A stretch of DNA of 64,000 bases. Origin: Pycnococcus provasolii. Its lineage: Eukaryota; Chlorophyta; Pseudoscourfieldiophyceae; Pseudoscourfieldiales. Where the stretch lies: positions 62,001-126,000 of the forward strand of contig CP150552.1 of the NCBI GenBank assembly GCA_049487715.1, given 5' to 3'. Each line of letters begins with the position of its first letter. Within the stretch, counting starts at the first letter, position 1. The notes beneath the pieces are model-generated. The model worked only from the letters and a program-made list of their open reading frames with translations. It had not been told where the DNA came from and ran no database searches. Shown piece after piece: positions 1 through 9,506 of this stretch. A program made the position numbers and the translations under genes.

Positions 1-1
1 T

Positions 2-259
2 TTGAGCGTTGCCACGGTGGGACATACTGACGACGGGTCGGCCGTGCTTCTGTGCTTCGGCGGGTACAACGGCCGAACGCACGCCAAGACGCACGTTCTC
101 GTCGCCCCACTGGTCGACCGCAGTGAGACGTTGTCGCCGGCGATGGCAGGTGAAGGCGAGAAGGATGACGATGTCGAAGGCAACCTTCGAGCACGCATTG
201 CGCAGCTTGAGAATGAGCTAGCGGAGTTGAGGCAGCGCGTGAGTGCAAGTGATACATAG
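2..259 (+). CDS. Kelch-repeat protein, C-terminal fragment
   Basis: Only the 3' end is in the window; the frame is open to the left edge, so the start lies outside. The visible residues form the end of a kelch blade (the FGGYNG motif followed by a short strand, HVLVAP), a linker rich in Asp and Glu, and a C-terminal heptad-like segment (IAQLENELAELRQRV) that should form a coiled coil. Kelch blades followed by a coiled coil are known from plant acyl-CoA-binding kelch proteins and from several scaffold proteins, so a scaffold or protein-binding role is likely, but the partner cannot be inferred. The downstream neighbour is convergent, with its stop 171 bp away. Confidence 0.6.
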   Translation: MSVATVGHTDDGSAVLLCFGGYNGRTHAKTHVLVAPLVDRSETLSPAMAGEGEKDDDVEGNLRARIAQLENELAELRQRVSASDT

Positions 260-429
260 AATATATCTCGCTATTACAATGTATACCCTTACCCCACAAC
301 TTATATCTAGTCTACATATAATGTCGAATGTAAAGAAAATACTTAGGAACTTTCCTGGAAAAAAAATTTTATATTGAGGCTCTGTTTACAAAGGACGACA
401 ACACTAGCATAACCCAAACCACGCAACCT

Positions 430-1191
430 TCATGATGCACTTAACCGCGTGTACAACAGGATCATCGTTGCTATGCACGCAGTCAGCGAGCAAGCGACGA
501 AGGCGCGCGCTGGCGTGCAAGTGTTTGCGCGCCCGCGGCTCGACTTGCGTGCAATGCCCCCACCGTCCTTTTTTGCGTCGGCATCCATGACTAGCTGCGG
601 GTTCGTCACAGGTAAGCACTCCGTCGCGAGTCCTTGGAATCCGACGTGCTGCAGCAGCTGCCTGTGCCACGGCGCACGTCGCACGTACTTCCCCTCCCCA
701 CTATCGTCGTCGTCGTCGTCGTCGACGGCGCCATTCATCCGCGCGCCGAGGCTGACTCGGTGTTCGTCTGCCCCCGCCAAGCTTCCCCTCACGCCGCCTC
801 GCTTCGCCGCGCTTCCCGGTGCGTACGGCACAGACGCCGATCCTGCCCCTCCGTCGAGCGCTGGCGCGGGTGCCGCCTCGAGCAAGCTCCTGTCCGCGAC
901 GTAGACTGCGGTCGCCGCCGCCCTCTTATCGTCGAGCGGCGTTTCCTCTACGAGCAGGTCCTCAATGTCCTGCAGGTCGTCCATGCCGCGCACCGCCTTT
1001 CCCGTGGTTGCGTGCGTGATGGACTGGATTCCTCGCAGCTGCAGTCTGCTGCAGCAGAGCGCGAGGAAGTCCTGGAAGGATGCGTCGTCCGCGACACCGA
1101 GCGCCCTCTTGCGTCGTGTTCGCGGCACGCTGTGGTCGTCGATGCGGTTGGATACCGCGACGAAGACAATGCGCGACGGGTGCGAAGACAT
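430..1191 (-). CDS. Tail-anchored protein with a doublecortin/ubiquitin-like N-terminal region
   Basis: A 253-residue protein. I chose the ATG at 1191 because residues upstream of it are low-complexity (translated GAATGA repeats) and the sequence after it begins MSSHPSRIVFVAVSN. Residues 8-85 (strand, then RKRALGVADDASFQDFLALC, then ITHATTGKAVRGMDDLQDIEDLL) resemble the layout of a doublecortin- or ubiquitin-like fold, but this is a weak visual match. The middle is Asp- and Gly-rich and probably disordered. The last 24 residues form one hydrophobic segment (AFVACSLTACIATMILLYTR) with almost nothing after it, typical of tail-anchored membrane proteins. The 1191-1480 gap is a divergent promoter shared with the next gene. 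Confidence 0.6.
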   Translation of the reverse strand: MSSHPSRIVFVAVSNRIDDHSVPRTRRKRALGVADDASFQDFLALCCSRLQLRGIQSITHATTGKAVRGMDDLQDIEDLLVEETPLDDKRAAATAVYVADRSLLEAAPAPALDGGAGSASVPYAPGSAAKRGGVRGSLAGADEHRVSLGARMNGAVDDDDDDDSGEGKYVRRAPWHRQLLQHVGFQGLATECLPVTNPQLVMDADAKKDGGGIARKSSRGRANTCTPARAFVACSLTACIATMILLYTRLSAS

Positions 1192-1479
1192 GGCTGACAC
1201 GGAAAATGAGAATGAGAATGAGAAATGAGAATGAGGGAGCAATCTCAAAAAACGAAAAAACGCTGTCTGTCTACCAAGACCAACCTTCGAGGAGGGGGAA
1301 ATTCGGAGGAGGAGGAGCAATGCAGCTTTCAGGGGGAAGGAAGTCTGATTGAGAAGTCTGGGGAGAAAGAAGGAGGGGACGTTCTAGTTCGGGGTTGGGC
1401 TCTTCCTTTCCGCTTTCTGCTTTCCGCCACCTCTTCCCGCCGCCATCCCGATTCCAGGACCCTCCATCCTTTTGTTCCT

Positions 1480-2076
1480 ATGCCTGCCAAGGGGCGCAAG
1501 CGCCGCGAGCGCAACCAGCAGCGCGCGGCGTCCGCCAAGGCGAGCTGGCTCGGGAGCGACGGATTCAACGCAGCGAGGCAAATCAACAGTGGCAAGGCGA
1601 AGAGAACGGACGCAGAGGACAGGAGAGTCAGGAAAGCGGTGGAGGAACAGCAGCTAAGCAGGAGAGAAAAAATGCTCAAGCAGATGATGCAACAGACGGA
1701 AACGGAAACGACGCAGAAACAGCAAAAGCAAAACGACGCGAACGGGAACCACGGAGTTGCGAAGGAATCAACAGCAGCGCCGGAACAGCCCGAAACGAAA
1801 GACGGGAAGAAGAAACCTGTCGTTGTCGTCGTGCCGCAGGAAACGATGCCGGATTCCAAAAAGCAAGCACGAAGACCTTCGGACGTGCCCATCGCCAAGC
1901 CCAAAACGTTAACAAGTGCGCGCAAAAAGGCGTTCCTCGTCGCAAAGAAGGAGAAGAAACGAGCGAGGAAGACGCAGCAGACAGCCTCGTCGCACGGACT
2001 TGACGACGCCTTCTTCACGCGTGGACTGGCGGAACCGCCGAAGCTGCCTCAGCTTAAGCGGCGGCGGACATCCTAA
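1480..2076 (+). CDS. Highly basic, Lys/Gln-rich protein, probably nuclear
   Basis: A 198-residue protein starting MPAKGRKRRERNQQ at the first ATG after a pyrimidine-rich leader. It is rich in Lys, Arg, Gln and Thr with a central helical stretch (RRVRKAVEEQQLSRREKMLKQMM), a low-complexity Gln/Asn/Thr region and a basic C-terminal helix (ARKKAFLVAKKEKKRARKTQ) ending KRRRTS. Several clusters look like nuclear or nucleolar localisation signals, and the composition resembles small ribosome-biogenesis proteins, but I do not recognise the family. The stop lies 47 bp from the convergent TBCD stop. A repeated 3'-flank motif begins just after the stop (about 2078-2098). Confidence 0.6.
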   Translation: MPAKGRKRRERNQQRAASAKASWLGSDGFNAARQINSGKAKRTDAEDRRVRKAVEEQQLSRREKMLKQMMQQTETETTQKQQKQNDANGNHGVAKESTAAPEQPETKDGKKKPVVVVVPQETMPDSKKQARRPSDVPIAKPKTLTSARKKAFLVAKKEKKRARKTQQTASSHGLDDAFFTRGLAEPPKLPQLKRRRTS

Positions 2077-2077
2077 G

Positions 2078-2098
2078 TTCAGTAATGGAATGTACTTT
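2078..2098. repeat. Dispersed 3'-flank repeat, copy 1
   Basis: Reverse-complement copy of the AAAGTACATTCCATTACTG block found at 23500 and 36564, located just after the stop of the basic-protein gene and 26 bp from the TBCD stop. Confidence 0.6.
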
Positions 2099-2123
2099 AC
2101 TTTGTCAAGTGGACGTCCATAAT

Positions 2124-5100
2124 TTAGTAGCCAGCCTCATTCACGAGGCTTTGGTACGCCAACTCGTCGTCTGCAACCTTCGGCTTCTTTGCCGCGGTCG
2201 TCGCTGCCTTGACGACGGTGGGAGGTTCGATGCGAAGCATCGCGTACAGTGGAGCACGGTTAGCCTTCGCGTCGGCAACCGTGCCGTTATCCCACCGAAC
2301 GCCGCCAACCGCGTCCGACGCCTCGCGCAAACGGTTGGCGGTGTTGTCGTCGTCGTCCATCTCCGCGTCGTCCGCGGCGTCGCCCAATCGAACGTACAGC
2401 TGCTCCGCGGCGTGCCTTCGCACGCGCGGCATGCCGTGCACGAGCAAACCCAGCAAACTTGCCAATGCTCCACTCGCCACCTCGGCATGGGTACTTGTCG
2501 AAAGCTGGATCAGCACATTTGCACCCGCAAGCTGCACGTGAGCGTCGCGCGTGAGACCCTTGATGCACCCGCGGCTCGCGAGAAGCGCGTCATTCGCAAC
2601 GGTCTCCGGCAAGGTACGCTGGTTTTTTAGCAGAACATGCTCGAGGAAGCGCAGCGCGGGCACGGCGTGGCGTTCCAGGCGCAAGCGTGCCGCCTCGCCG
2701 ACGCTGTAAGATGGCCCATCGACGTCATCCACTGAAACGTCGTCGAGGTTGTCTGCAGACTTGGCAGCTTCCTTCGCGTCCTTCGCCGCCTTCGCCGCAT
2801 CCGCCGCATCCCGGAGCACCGCCACCGCATCTTCCACCACGGCGCACATGGATAGCCCACCGTCGCCGCGCTTGCATGCTTCTAACAGCGTATCGCGCAT
2901 ATACTTCGCGAACGAGTCTCCCGAGCTTCCCGCCGCCACCACCAGACCACGCACGAAGGCTCGCTGGTACGCCGGCACGGGTAGGAGCGCCATGAGGCGT
3001 GGGATCGCCTCCACGGGTGCCGCCCAGTTCACCGCATCACGCTGCTGCGGTGGCAAGACTGCGCAGTCACCATCACTCGCATCGTCGGGGACGTCCCCAT
3101 TGCCGTTGCTATCATCCTCAGCCTCCGGTTCAGGCACCACGCCGTCACCGTCGCCGGCGCCGGCGCCGTCACCGTCAGGCGTGAAAACATCGCCGACTCC
3201 GCCATCGAACATGCCAGCATCAAGGGCAATCGAGCGTCCCGATGCTGCAATAGGAGGATTATCGTGTAGCAGCATGGAGCGCAAACTGCGACCCGCGGTG
3301 TCGCGCACCTTGTTGATGCGATCGGTGCACTGCAGAAGCAGTGCGCACACCGCAGCATCGGCGAACGCAGGATCGGACGACGCTTCGCGCTCAGCGATGA
3401 GACGGTGCACGACAACAAGGCTTTCCATCGCCACCCTTCTTACCCACGAGCCGACGTCGCCGCGGTTGTCCACGGAGTAGTCGCGCGTGCAGCTCATGAG
3501 CGCGCTCGCGGCATCGCGAAGCAGGCTGTCGTCTGCAAGATCTCCAAGACGCACGCACACGCGCGAAAGCGCCGCGGCGGCGTTGCGGCGCGTCTCCGGG
3601 TCGCGGTCGTCCACATTCTCCTCCACTTTGCTCGCAGCTTGCGCGAGGCAGGTAATCACGCGCGATGCAGGCCCGAGCGATAGAAGACCGCCGCTCAGGT
3701 GTCCAAGCGCGAGCGCTGCACCACGACGCGCAGCTGGATTCGGGTCACGCCCCTTGCCGGGCTCGAGCGCGGCGCAGTGGCGACGCACAGTGCGCTCGCA
3801 CGCCGCGTCACTGTCGGGTGGCAGATAAGACGAGGCGTACGCTTCGAGCGCAGCACCCGCAGAAGCCTGAATCGTCGCATTCGGATGCTTCAAGTTCTCG
3901 TCAAGGCTTACCAGCAATGCCTTGGAGACGGGCTTCGGCAGCGGCAGCTCAACTCGCGCAATGCACTCGATCATGCGGCAAACAGCGCCGCGCATGATTT
4001 CGCCACCCTTTCCACGGTAGAGGCGCTTCTTCTCAATGTCTGGCACGCACCTTGCGACGCGCTCTGCGAGCGCGTCCGTCAACAACGGCTCCCCATCCTG
4101 CTGTTCTGCACCCCGCCTCGACGCGTCGTGCAGACCAAGCAGCACCTCGGCGACGCCTAGGGCGGCGCCGTGGCGCACCTCCAGTGTCGTGGAGAGCGTC
4201 TGGTCGAGCAGCACCGGAAGAATCGTGCTCGCAACGTGCCGAGCAGCCGCATCGCGAGATCCGCCGGTCATGCACGCGACGCGAAGCGCGTCCGCGGCGA
4301 GCTTGCGCACGCTCGCATCCCAGTGACACAGCTTCGTTTCCGCGACGTGGCTGAGCAGATGGCGCACGTGCTGTGGCATCGCTGCAAGGACCCGGGGCGC
4401 CTCGACAAGATATGCGCGAGACCGATCGCCGAGCTTGAAGTAGTGCACGTGCTCGAGCACCGCAAGGCCGCCAGGGAAGAGCTCCGCGCCAAGACGGCCG
4501 ACACACTCCTGGAACGCCGCCGCCGCGGCACGTCGCACGTGCGCCTCGCGATCGTACAGGCTCGCCGCGAGCATGTGCGGTGTAAGGTACTCCGCGACCG
4601 ACTGCACCTCGCTCGGATCGTAGGCGCGAGCAACGCTCCAGACGACGTACGCCGCGGCGTCGCGCACGTGCGCGCCCACCGAGCAGGGGCCGCGGCGCAC
4701 GTCGTAGTGCAGCGCCCTTGCGGTGAGTCCAGCAGCTTCGGAGAGTCGCTCGGGCAGCAGAAGTCCGCGCCTAGCGAGTTCCGCGAGCGCGAGACATCCA
4801 CCCTGCCATCCGCCGTCGCCGTCGGACGCCTCGAGCTGCGCAAGAAGTCCCGTCACGACGTCCGTCGCCAGCACGAGAGGCAGCCTGCTCGTGATCCGTC
4901 CCACACCCTTGGCGGCTGACCAGCGCACGACGGTGTCCGCGTCGCGCAGCGCGTCGAGAAGCACGTCGCACGCGCGCTCCACACACTCGTACGTCGCGGC
5001 GAGCCGATCGTTCGGCGGCCAGTCCGCGGGCCCGTCGTCGTCCGGCAACGGCGCCGGCGCCTCGCCGACGGAAACGTCGGCAGGCTTCTTCGCCGCGACG

Positions 5101-6356
5101 GCGTTGGCGGCGGCTTCTGGGGAGGCATCGCGCCGCCTTCCGTCTGCGGCAAGGTTGTCCAGCAGGTTGGCGGCATGTGCGCCACGGTATCGCCATCGCA
5201 CTTTCCGCACGGGGAGCATCGTTAGCGCGCATCTCTGGATTGTCTTGACGAGTAGCTTTCGCGTCGCAACGCCGAGCGTGCGCGCGAGGTGCACGTAGTC
5301 GCCCTGAGCTGGCTCGCAGAGCCTCTCAACGGCACCAACAACGCGACCGAGTGCGAGCACCGCCGCGCGCAGCGTGGTGGTGGAGGCGGCGGCACCAGGC
5401 TCAAGAAAGCAGCAAAGAGCTCGCAGAACGCCAGGAACGAGGAAGCGGTGGTCTGGCGCGTCCGCGTGATCCAAGTGCGCGCAAGCCCAGTCGACGAACG
5501 CGGGCATAGCATCCGCGCCGCTAATGTCAACTCGAACAAGCAGCTTCGCGAGCAGCTCCGCCGCAGCACCTCGTGCCGGGCTGGGATCGCGCAAGTGCTG
5601 AGCGCACGCATCCAGCAGGGTGGTGGCGAGCGCGCCTTTGGCGGTGCCCCACTCGCACCCGCTGGGAGCGGGTATGGCGTGAGGCGCAACGATCTTTGCA
5701 GGATTCAGCGTCGAGAAGTCGAACGGCACAAGCACGAGCACTTGGAGCCAGAGCAGCATCACGACACGCGCCTCCCACACGCCGTTTCCGTCGCTCGCGT
5801 CGCTTGCATTCTGGCGGATGGCCATCTTCCCCAGCCTCGCTAGAATGCCCGTGGCTGGCGAGAAGTCTGTTATGTCGTGCGGGAAGAAGCGCAGCGCAAC
5901 CTTCGCACCTCGCACCTCGCACACGCACTGCACAACGCGGCACAGAGGTAGCATGATCGCCATGGGACTGCAGCCTCCGGCAACGTCCACGTTCTCCGCG
6001 ACGTCGTTGTCACGCGCCTCGCAGTCGTCCGCAAATGCGACGCCGTGAGCCTCGTGCACGAGGTTTCGGACGCGCGCCATTGCGGCACCAAGCGACGCCT
6101 CGAGCTGCGGGTCCAGCAGCTCCGGCTGCTCTCTGTACTGCGCAAAGATCTGGCACAGCGCTCGGCATGACGACGCGTACGACGCCCACGAGGACGCGTC
6201 GGATCCGCCGCGGAACGCCAGCACGTCCGCGACCAACGACGGGATGTCGTTCGCCGTCGCTGTGCGGCGCGCCTCGGTCGCGGACGCGGCGACGAGCGGC
6301 GTGCGCGCGGAGAGCGCCTGCGCGTCGAAGTCGCTCGCGTGCGAGGCTGCGTCCAT
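2124..6356 (-). CDS. TBCD: Tubulin-folding cofactor D (TBCD)
   Basis: A 1410-residue, intronless, all-helical HEAT/armadillo-type protein. Diagnostic stretches are the segment around residues 665-690 (LSHVAETKLCHWDASVRKLA, equivalent to the animal 'KISHWDGAIRELSAKAL' segment) and, near residue 778, LYRGKGGEIMRGAVCRMIE, matching the TBCD C-terminal domain. TBCD captures beta-tubulin and, with TBCE, TBCC and ARL2, assembles alpha/beta-tubulin heterodimers in the cytosol. It is longer than the roughly 1200-residue human protein because of disordered inserts, including an Asp/Gly/Pro-rich one near residues 1060-1110. The ATG at 6356 gives a natural N-terminus. A 249-residue antisense reading frame inside it is a GC-rich shadow. 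Confidence 0.9.
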   Translation of the reverse strand: MDAASHASDFDAQALSARTPLVAASATEARRTATANDIPSLVADVLAFRGGSDASSWASYASSCRALCQIFAQYREQPELLDPQLEASLGAAMARVRNLVHEAHGVAFADDCEARDNDVAENVDVAGGCSPMAIMLPLCRVVQCVCEVRGAKVALRFFPHDITDFSPATGILARLGKMAIRQNASDASDGNGVWEARVVMLLWLQVLVLVPFDFSTLNPAKIVAPHAIPAPSGCEWGTAKGALATTLLDACAQHLRDPSPARGAAAELLAKLLVRVDISGADAMPAFVDWACAHLDHADAPDHRFLVPGVLRALCCFLEPGAAASTTTLRAAVLALGRVVGAVERLCEPAQGDYVHLARTLGVATRKLLVKTIQRCALTMLPVRKVRWRYRGAHAANLLDNLAADGRRRDASPEAAANAVAAKKPADVSVGEAPAPLPDDDGPADWPPNDRLAATYECVERACDVLLDALRDADTVVRWSAAKGVGRITSRLPLVLATDVVTGLLAQLEASDGDGGWQGGCLALAELARRGLLLPERLSEAAGLTARALHYDVRRGPCSVGAHVRDAAAYVVWSVARAYDPSEVQSVAEYLTPHMLAASLYDREAHVRRAAAAAFQECVGRLGAELFPGGLAVLEHVHYFKLGDRSRAYLVEAPRVLAAMPQHVRHLLSHVAETKLCHWDASVRKLAADALRVACMTGGSRDAAARHVASTILPVLLDQTLSTTLEVRHGAALGVAEVLLGLHDASRRGAEQQDGEPLLTDALAERVARCVPDIEKKRLYRGKGGEIMRGAVCRMIECIARVELPLPKPVSKALLVSLDENLKHPNATIQASAGAALEAYASSYLPPDSDAACERTVRRHCAALEPGKGRDPNPAARRGAALALGHLSGGLLSLGPASRVITCLAQAASKVEENVDDRDPETRRNAAAALSRVCVRLGDLADDSLLRDAASALMSCTRDYSVDNRGDVGSWVRRVAMESLVVVHRLIAEREASSDPAFADAAVCALLLQCTDRINKVRDTAGRSLRSMLLHDNPPIAASGRSIALDAGMFDGGVGDVFTPDGDGAGAGDGDGVVPEPEAEDDSNGNGDVPDDASDGDCAVLPPQQRDAVNWAAPVEAIPRLMALLPVPAYQRAFVRGLVVAAGSSGDSFAKYMRDTLLEACKRGDGGLSMCAVVEDAVAVLRDAADAAKAAKDAKEAAKSADNLDDVSVDDVDGPSYSVGEAARLRLERHAVPALRFLEHVLLKNQRTLPETVANDALLASRGCIKGLTRDAHVQLAGANVLIQLSTSTHAEVASGALASLLGLLVHGMPRVRRHAAEQLYVRLGDAADDAEMDDDDNTANRLREASDAVGGVRWDNGTVADAKANRAPLYAMLRIEPPTVVKAATTAAKKPKVADDELAYQSLVNEAGY

Positions 6357-6608
6357 CGCGGCTGTATCCGCGGGAAAAGGAGAGTGCTGGACTGATTTCT
6401 TTCTTTCGGGTGCGGGCGGAGAAAAAGGGCGCGGACAGATCTCTGGGCAGGATTATTCGGGTTTACAGAAAGGGTCACACACTTGATCACCCCAGACGTT
6501 GTATGGGCGCTTGCTTGGCGCCGCCGCTTCAGTGCACACGGACGGTGAGCAAATTTTTTAGGCGTTGCATCGCTGCTACTCCGACGCAAATCATACGCGT
6601 GCGTCGTA

Positions 6609-8057
6609 ATGACCACAAAGACGCATAAAGTGTCAACAAGTTTGGCGGTGTTGCTCATCTTCCAATTTAATACGTCGTCATCAATGATCCTGTACCCGTA
6701 TTGCGTTGGTCGCTTAGGATATCTGGGCGCGGCGTTCGCTCTCATCTTCTGGTGGAGTTTTGTTATCTACATCGAAATTCTCGTGAGTCGTGCTTACTGT
6801 CGCGCAGCTGTCGCTCATCGAAAGGCGGAGACGCTTGGTGACTTGGGCGAAGCAATCTATGGTAAGCTTGGACGGATACTACTCGAGATATTTCAGCAAG
6901 CGAATATGTGGCTATGGCTGCCGGTGGCAACTGTATTCATAGCCGACAGTATTCGTAGCGTTGTGCTCACTGCATTTGGAACTAGCTCTGACAATCTTCG
7001 AGGCGGATTCAACTGCCATCTAACGTGGCTGGGCATCACGCTCGCTTTTGAACTCGTCCTTGTGCAGTTTATTGAAAACTTCCGCGAAGCAGGCTGGTTT
7101 GCGATCGTCAGTTTGATTTTCGTCGTCGCAAAGCTTGGGCTTTTCGCACTTGACGGCGTCATGGAACGACGAGCGCTTGGCCCGTTGGAAGACCAAATGC
7201 AGCCGCGTCTCTTCGGACATAGCGCCGCTCCCACCGCCACCACAGACGAAGCGATGTGGGTCGAAGTGCTAAATGCTCTAACGATATTGAGTTATAGCTT
7301 CTTGCCAATCTTCATCCATGTCGAGCTCCAGTCGGAAATGAAGAAGCCACAAGAGTACGAGAAGGCACTTTGGATCGCCGTCACGATGACCGCGCTCGCC
7401 TATCTCGGTGCGGGGTACATAGCAGTGTCATTGGGCGGATGGGATACAACATATCCAATCACAAAAGCTCCAGATCGGCCGTTACAGTATGGAATGTCGT
7501 ACCCACCTGCAAGCATCCCAACGAACATATTTGTGATATATGCCACACTGCTCGACTACGTGATTGCTCACCTTGCGATCGCGAAGAATTTATTATCGAA
7601 ATCATTCACGTCTATGCCCAGTACGAGTGGAGAACTGACCACACATCAGCATGAAATCGCCTCGTGGCTACATCGCCGCTTCCGATGGTTACTGTGCTCC
7701 ATTGGTCCCTGGCTTTTGAACGCCACCTTGGCTTTGGCTGTTCCGATCTTCTCGTCCTTGGTGAGTTTTCTTACCGGTTTGACTGGGCCGAGTACACAAA
7801 TCGTTATACCAGCGCTGATACTATTACTCGCGAGTGTGCGCCACGACGATGTTGTCGACGACAATGAGAACGAAAACGACGACGACAACAAGCATAAGAC
7901 ATCAACGACGAGTTGGTGCTATCACACCTCATTAATCGTGTGCATTATATTTGGAACTGCGGCATGCGCTGTGGCTCTTACAGCCGCGGCAGGTGGATTG
8001 TCTGTGATTCGATTCATCAATCATGGGGATGATACGCGCAATTTCTTCTGTTCATGA
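6609..8057 (+). CDS. AAAP-family amino acid permease
   Basis: A 482-residue polytopic membrane protein with about 11 hydrophobic segments. The N-terminus (FNTSSSMILYPYCVGRLGYL) matches the first helix of the amino acid/auxin permease (AAAP, Pfam Aa_trans) family, which has a glycine-rich break and a 'P' in transmembrane helix 1. Later segments such as LNALTILSYSFLPIFIHVELQSEM match the family's mid-protein 'F.FH....IY.EM' signature. A hydrophilic loop of Asp/Glu/Asn lies between the last two helices. The family moves neutral amino acids, usually with protons, across the plasma membrane or vacuole; the substrate cannot be read from sequence. Base composition is lower in GC than its neighbours. 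Confidence 0.85.
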   Translation: MTTKTHKVSTSLAVLLIFQFNTSSSMILYPYCVGRLGYLGAAFALIFWWSFVIYIEILVSRAYCRAAVAHRKAETLGDLGEAIYGKLGRILLEIFQQANMWLWLPVATVFIADSIRSVVLTAFGTSSDNLRGGFNCHLTWLGITLAFELVLVQFIENFREAGWFAIVSLIFVVAKLGLFALDGVMERRALGPLEDQMQPRLFGHSAAPTATTDEAMWVEVLNALTILSYSFLPIFIHVELQSEMKKPQEYEKALWIAVTMTALAYLGAGYIAVSLGGWDTTYPITKAPDRPLQYGMSYPPASIPTNIFVIYATLLDYVIAHLAIAKNLLSKSFTSMPSTSGELTTHQHEIASWLHRRFRWLLCSIGPWLLNATLALAVPIFSSLVSFLTGLTGPSTQIVIPALILLLASVRHDDVVDDNENENDDDNKHKTSTTSWCYHTSLIVCIIFGTAACAVALTAAAGGLSVIRFINHGDDTRNFFCS

Positions 8058-8194
8058 ACGGCCACCTTGCTCATAGTTGTTGCCACAATCAGGATGGAAC
8101 GAAACGTGGCGGAAAGATATCGTCGACCAGAGTTCGGGGTTTTGCAAGGGATTGGTCCGAGCTGTGGTGGAAAAGAAAGTGAAAATGTGTTACT

Positions 8195-9040
8195 TTACGC
8201 GTACAACGATGCCGACGAGGTGCTCGTAAGCACACCAGGATCCTTTGCCACGCTCGCACCCAAGCGGCCACCAGTCGCGGACTTGAGCACGTCCGCGAGC
8301 TTGCGCGCCTCGTCGCCGCACGTCGCATCCGCGAGCCCGCCTCCCGTCTGTGAGACGGCGACGAAGAGGCGTGCTTGCCAGCCGCGGTGCTGGCACGCCG
8401 TCAGCATGCACGCGGCAGTGCCGTCGACGACGTTACCAGGCGGAAGCGGTAGCGCGGTCGCCTCGTCGACGGCATCCTCCCCCTCCGACGACGACGACGT
8501 GGCGTCCGTCTCGACGAAGTAGGCAGCTGCGGGCGGCGACGCGTGCGCGCGCATCGCCGCGTTCGGCATCGTCGCGAGTACGACGGTCTTCCTTGGCGGG
8601 CTGGCACCCATCGCCTGCACGATGGCACGCACGACGGCGTCGCTCTGCGCGCTCGTGAGTTCGTCGTACTGGCACGAAACCAGCACGGTTCCGTCACTCT
8701 CGTCGACGAAGAGGTAGCACGCCTCGTCCGCGACAGAAGGCTGTTCCGCGTTGTTCGCAAGGCTCTTTTCGCCGACGACGACGCTCCCTCGCAGTTTCGC
8801 GAACTCGCACCCGTGGATCACGCGCGACGCGGCGCGTCCGACGGCGAATACGAGCACGGGCCCCGTCGTCGTGTCCTCGTCACTCATCGCTCGGCTGACG
8901 AGCGGTTCCGAGAGCACGGCGAACGCGGTTGTCACGGAAGCAGAGCCAGACGCCTGACTGCTGTTTGCGGCCGCCGCTCGGCGCTCCATGTCGTCGAGCG
9001 CGACGTCGCGGAGCACGTCGACCGCGCCCATCATCATCAT
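8195..9040 (-). CDS. Proteasome assembly chaperone 1-like protein (PAC1/PSMG1-like)
   Basis: A 281-residue soluble protein starting at the first of four consecutive Met codons (9040). The region near residues 200-225 (LPPGNVVDGTAACMLTACQH) resembles the helix-turn of the proteasome assembly chaperone PAC1/PSMG1 family, where a 'PN...GLPA..L..CQ' segment follows the long strand-rich domain. The N-terminal half has alternating strands (TGPVLVFAVGRAA, CYLFVDESDGTVLVSC). PAC1 pairs with PAC2 to assemble the 20S alpha ring. The match is partial and by eye; the family assignment is probable rather than certain. Its promoter is shared with the divergent eIF4G-like gene and contains telomere-like repeats. 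Confidence 0.5.
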   Translation of the reverse strand: MMMMGAVDVLRDVALDDMERRAAAANSSQASGSASVTTAFAVLSEPLVSRAMSDEDTTTGPVLVFAVGRAASRVIHGCEFAKLRGSVVVGEKSLANNAEQPSVADEACYLFVDESDGTVLVSCQYDELTSAQSDAVVRAIVQAMGASPPRKTVVLATMPNAAMRAHASPPAAAYFVETDATSSSSEGEDAVDEATALPLPPGNVVDGTAACMLTACQHRGWQARLFVAVSQTGGGLADATCGDEARKLADVLKSATGGRLGASVAKDPGVLTSTSSASLYA

Positions 9041-9506
9041 ATTCGCGTCCGGAGAAAAAACGAAGGGAAGGGAGGGGAACGGAAGGGCACCTACCTGCCC
9101 AAGGTGGAGGGGAAGGGAACGCACCCCAAGGAGCGTAACCCTAATAACCCCAAAACCCTAACCCCAAAACCCTAAACCAAAAGAAGAGCAAATGAAGAGT
9201 CAATGGGAATTTCGCCATTTAGGGGTTAGAAAGAAAAACGAAAAACGAAAAACGCAACTCCATGGAGTTCAAAAACGCAAACCCCGAAACAAACAAAGAG
9301 AAGAGAACTCCCATGGCAGCGGATCCAAACCTGCGGATCCCCAAGCGCGCCGCCACAGGATCCCGTCGCTCCTGATCCGAGGGATTGTTCCGGATTCCCC
9401 TTTCCCCCTCCAGCCCCCACCCCAGGCTGCCAGGGGCTTGCAAGGGCTTTCCCCTCTTTCCCTCTCCCCCTCTCCCCCTCTCCCCCTCTCCATCCCATTC
9501 TTCACC
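9041..9506. promoter_or_regulatory. Divergent promoter region with telo-box-like repeats
   Basis: A 466-bp gap between the divergently transcribed PAC1-like and eIF4G-like genes. It holds degenerate CCCTAA repeats (9135-9178, listed separately), an A-rich stretch, and a long pyrimidine-rich leader (9400-9500, mostly CCCTCTCC units) directly before the eIF4G start. The start itself (ttcaccATGG) has a strong Kozak-like context. No coding sequence is supported here; open frames in this gap are extensions of the eIF4G frame. Confidence 0.5.
9135..9178. repeat. Degenerate telomere-like CCCTAA repeats in a promoter
   Basis: About six imperfect units of the form (A)ACCCTAA/CCCCAA. Two contain the exact plant telo-box core AAACCCTA. 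The array lies about 330 bp upstream of the eIF4G-like start and 95 bp upstream of the PAC1-like start. Confidence 0.75.

Noticed and set aside
4170-4919. Long antisense open frame inside TBCD (249 residues)
   Set aside because: It lies wholly inside a well-supported gene on the other strand, is Arg/His-rich and has no family features: a GC-bias shadow.
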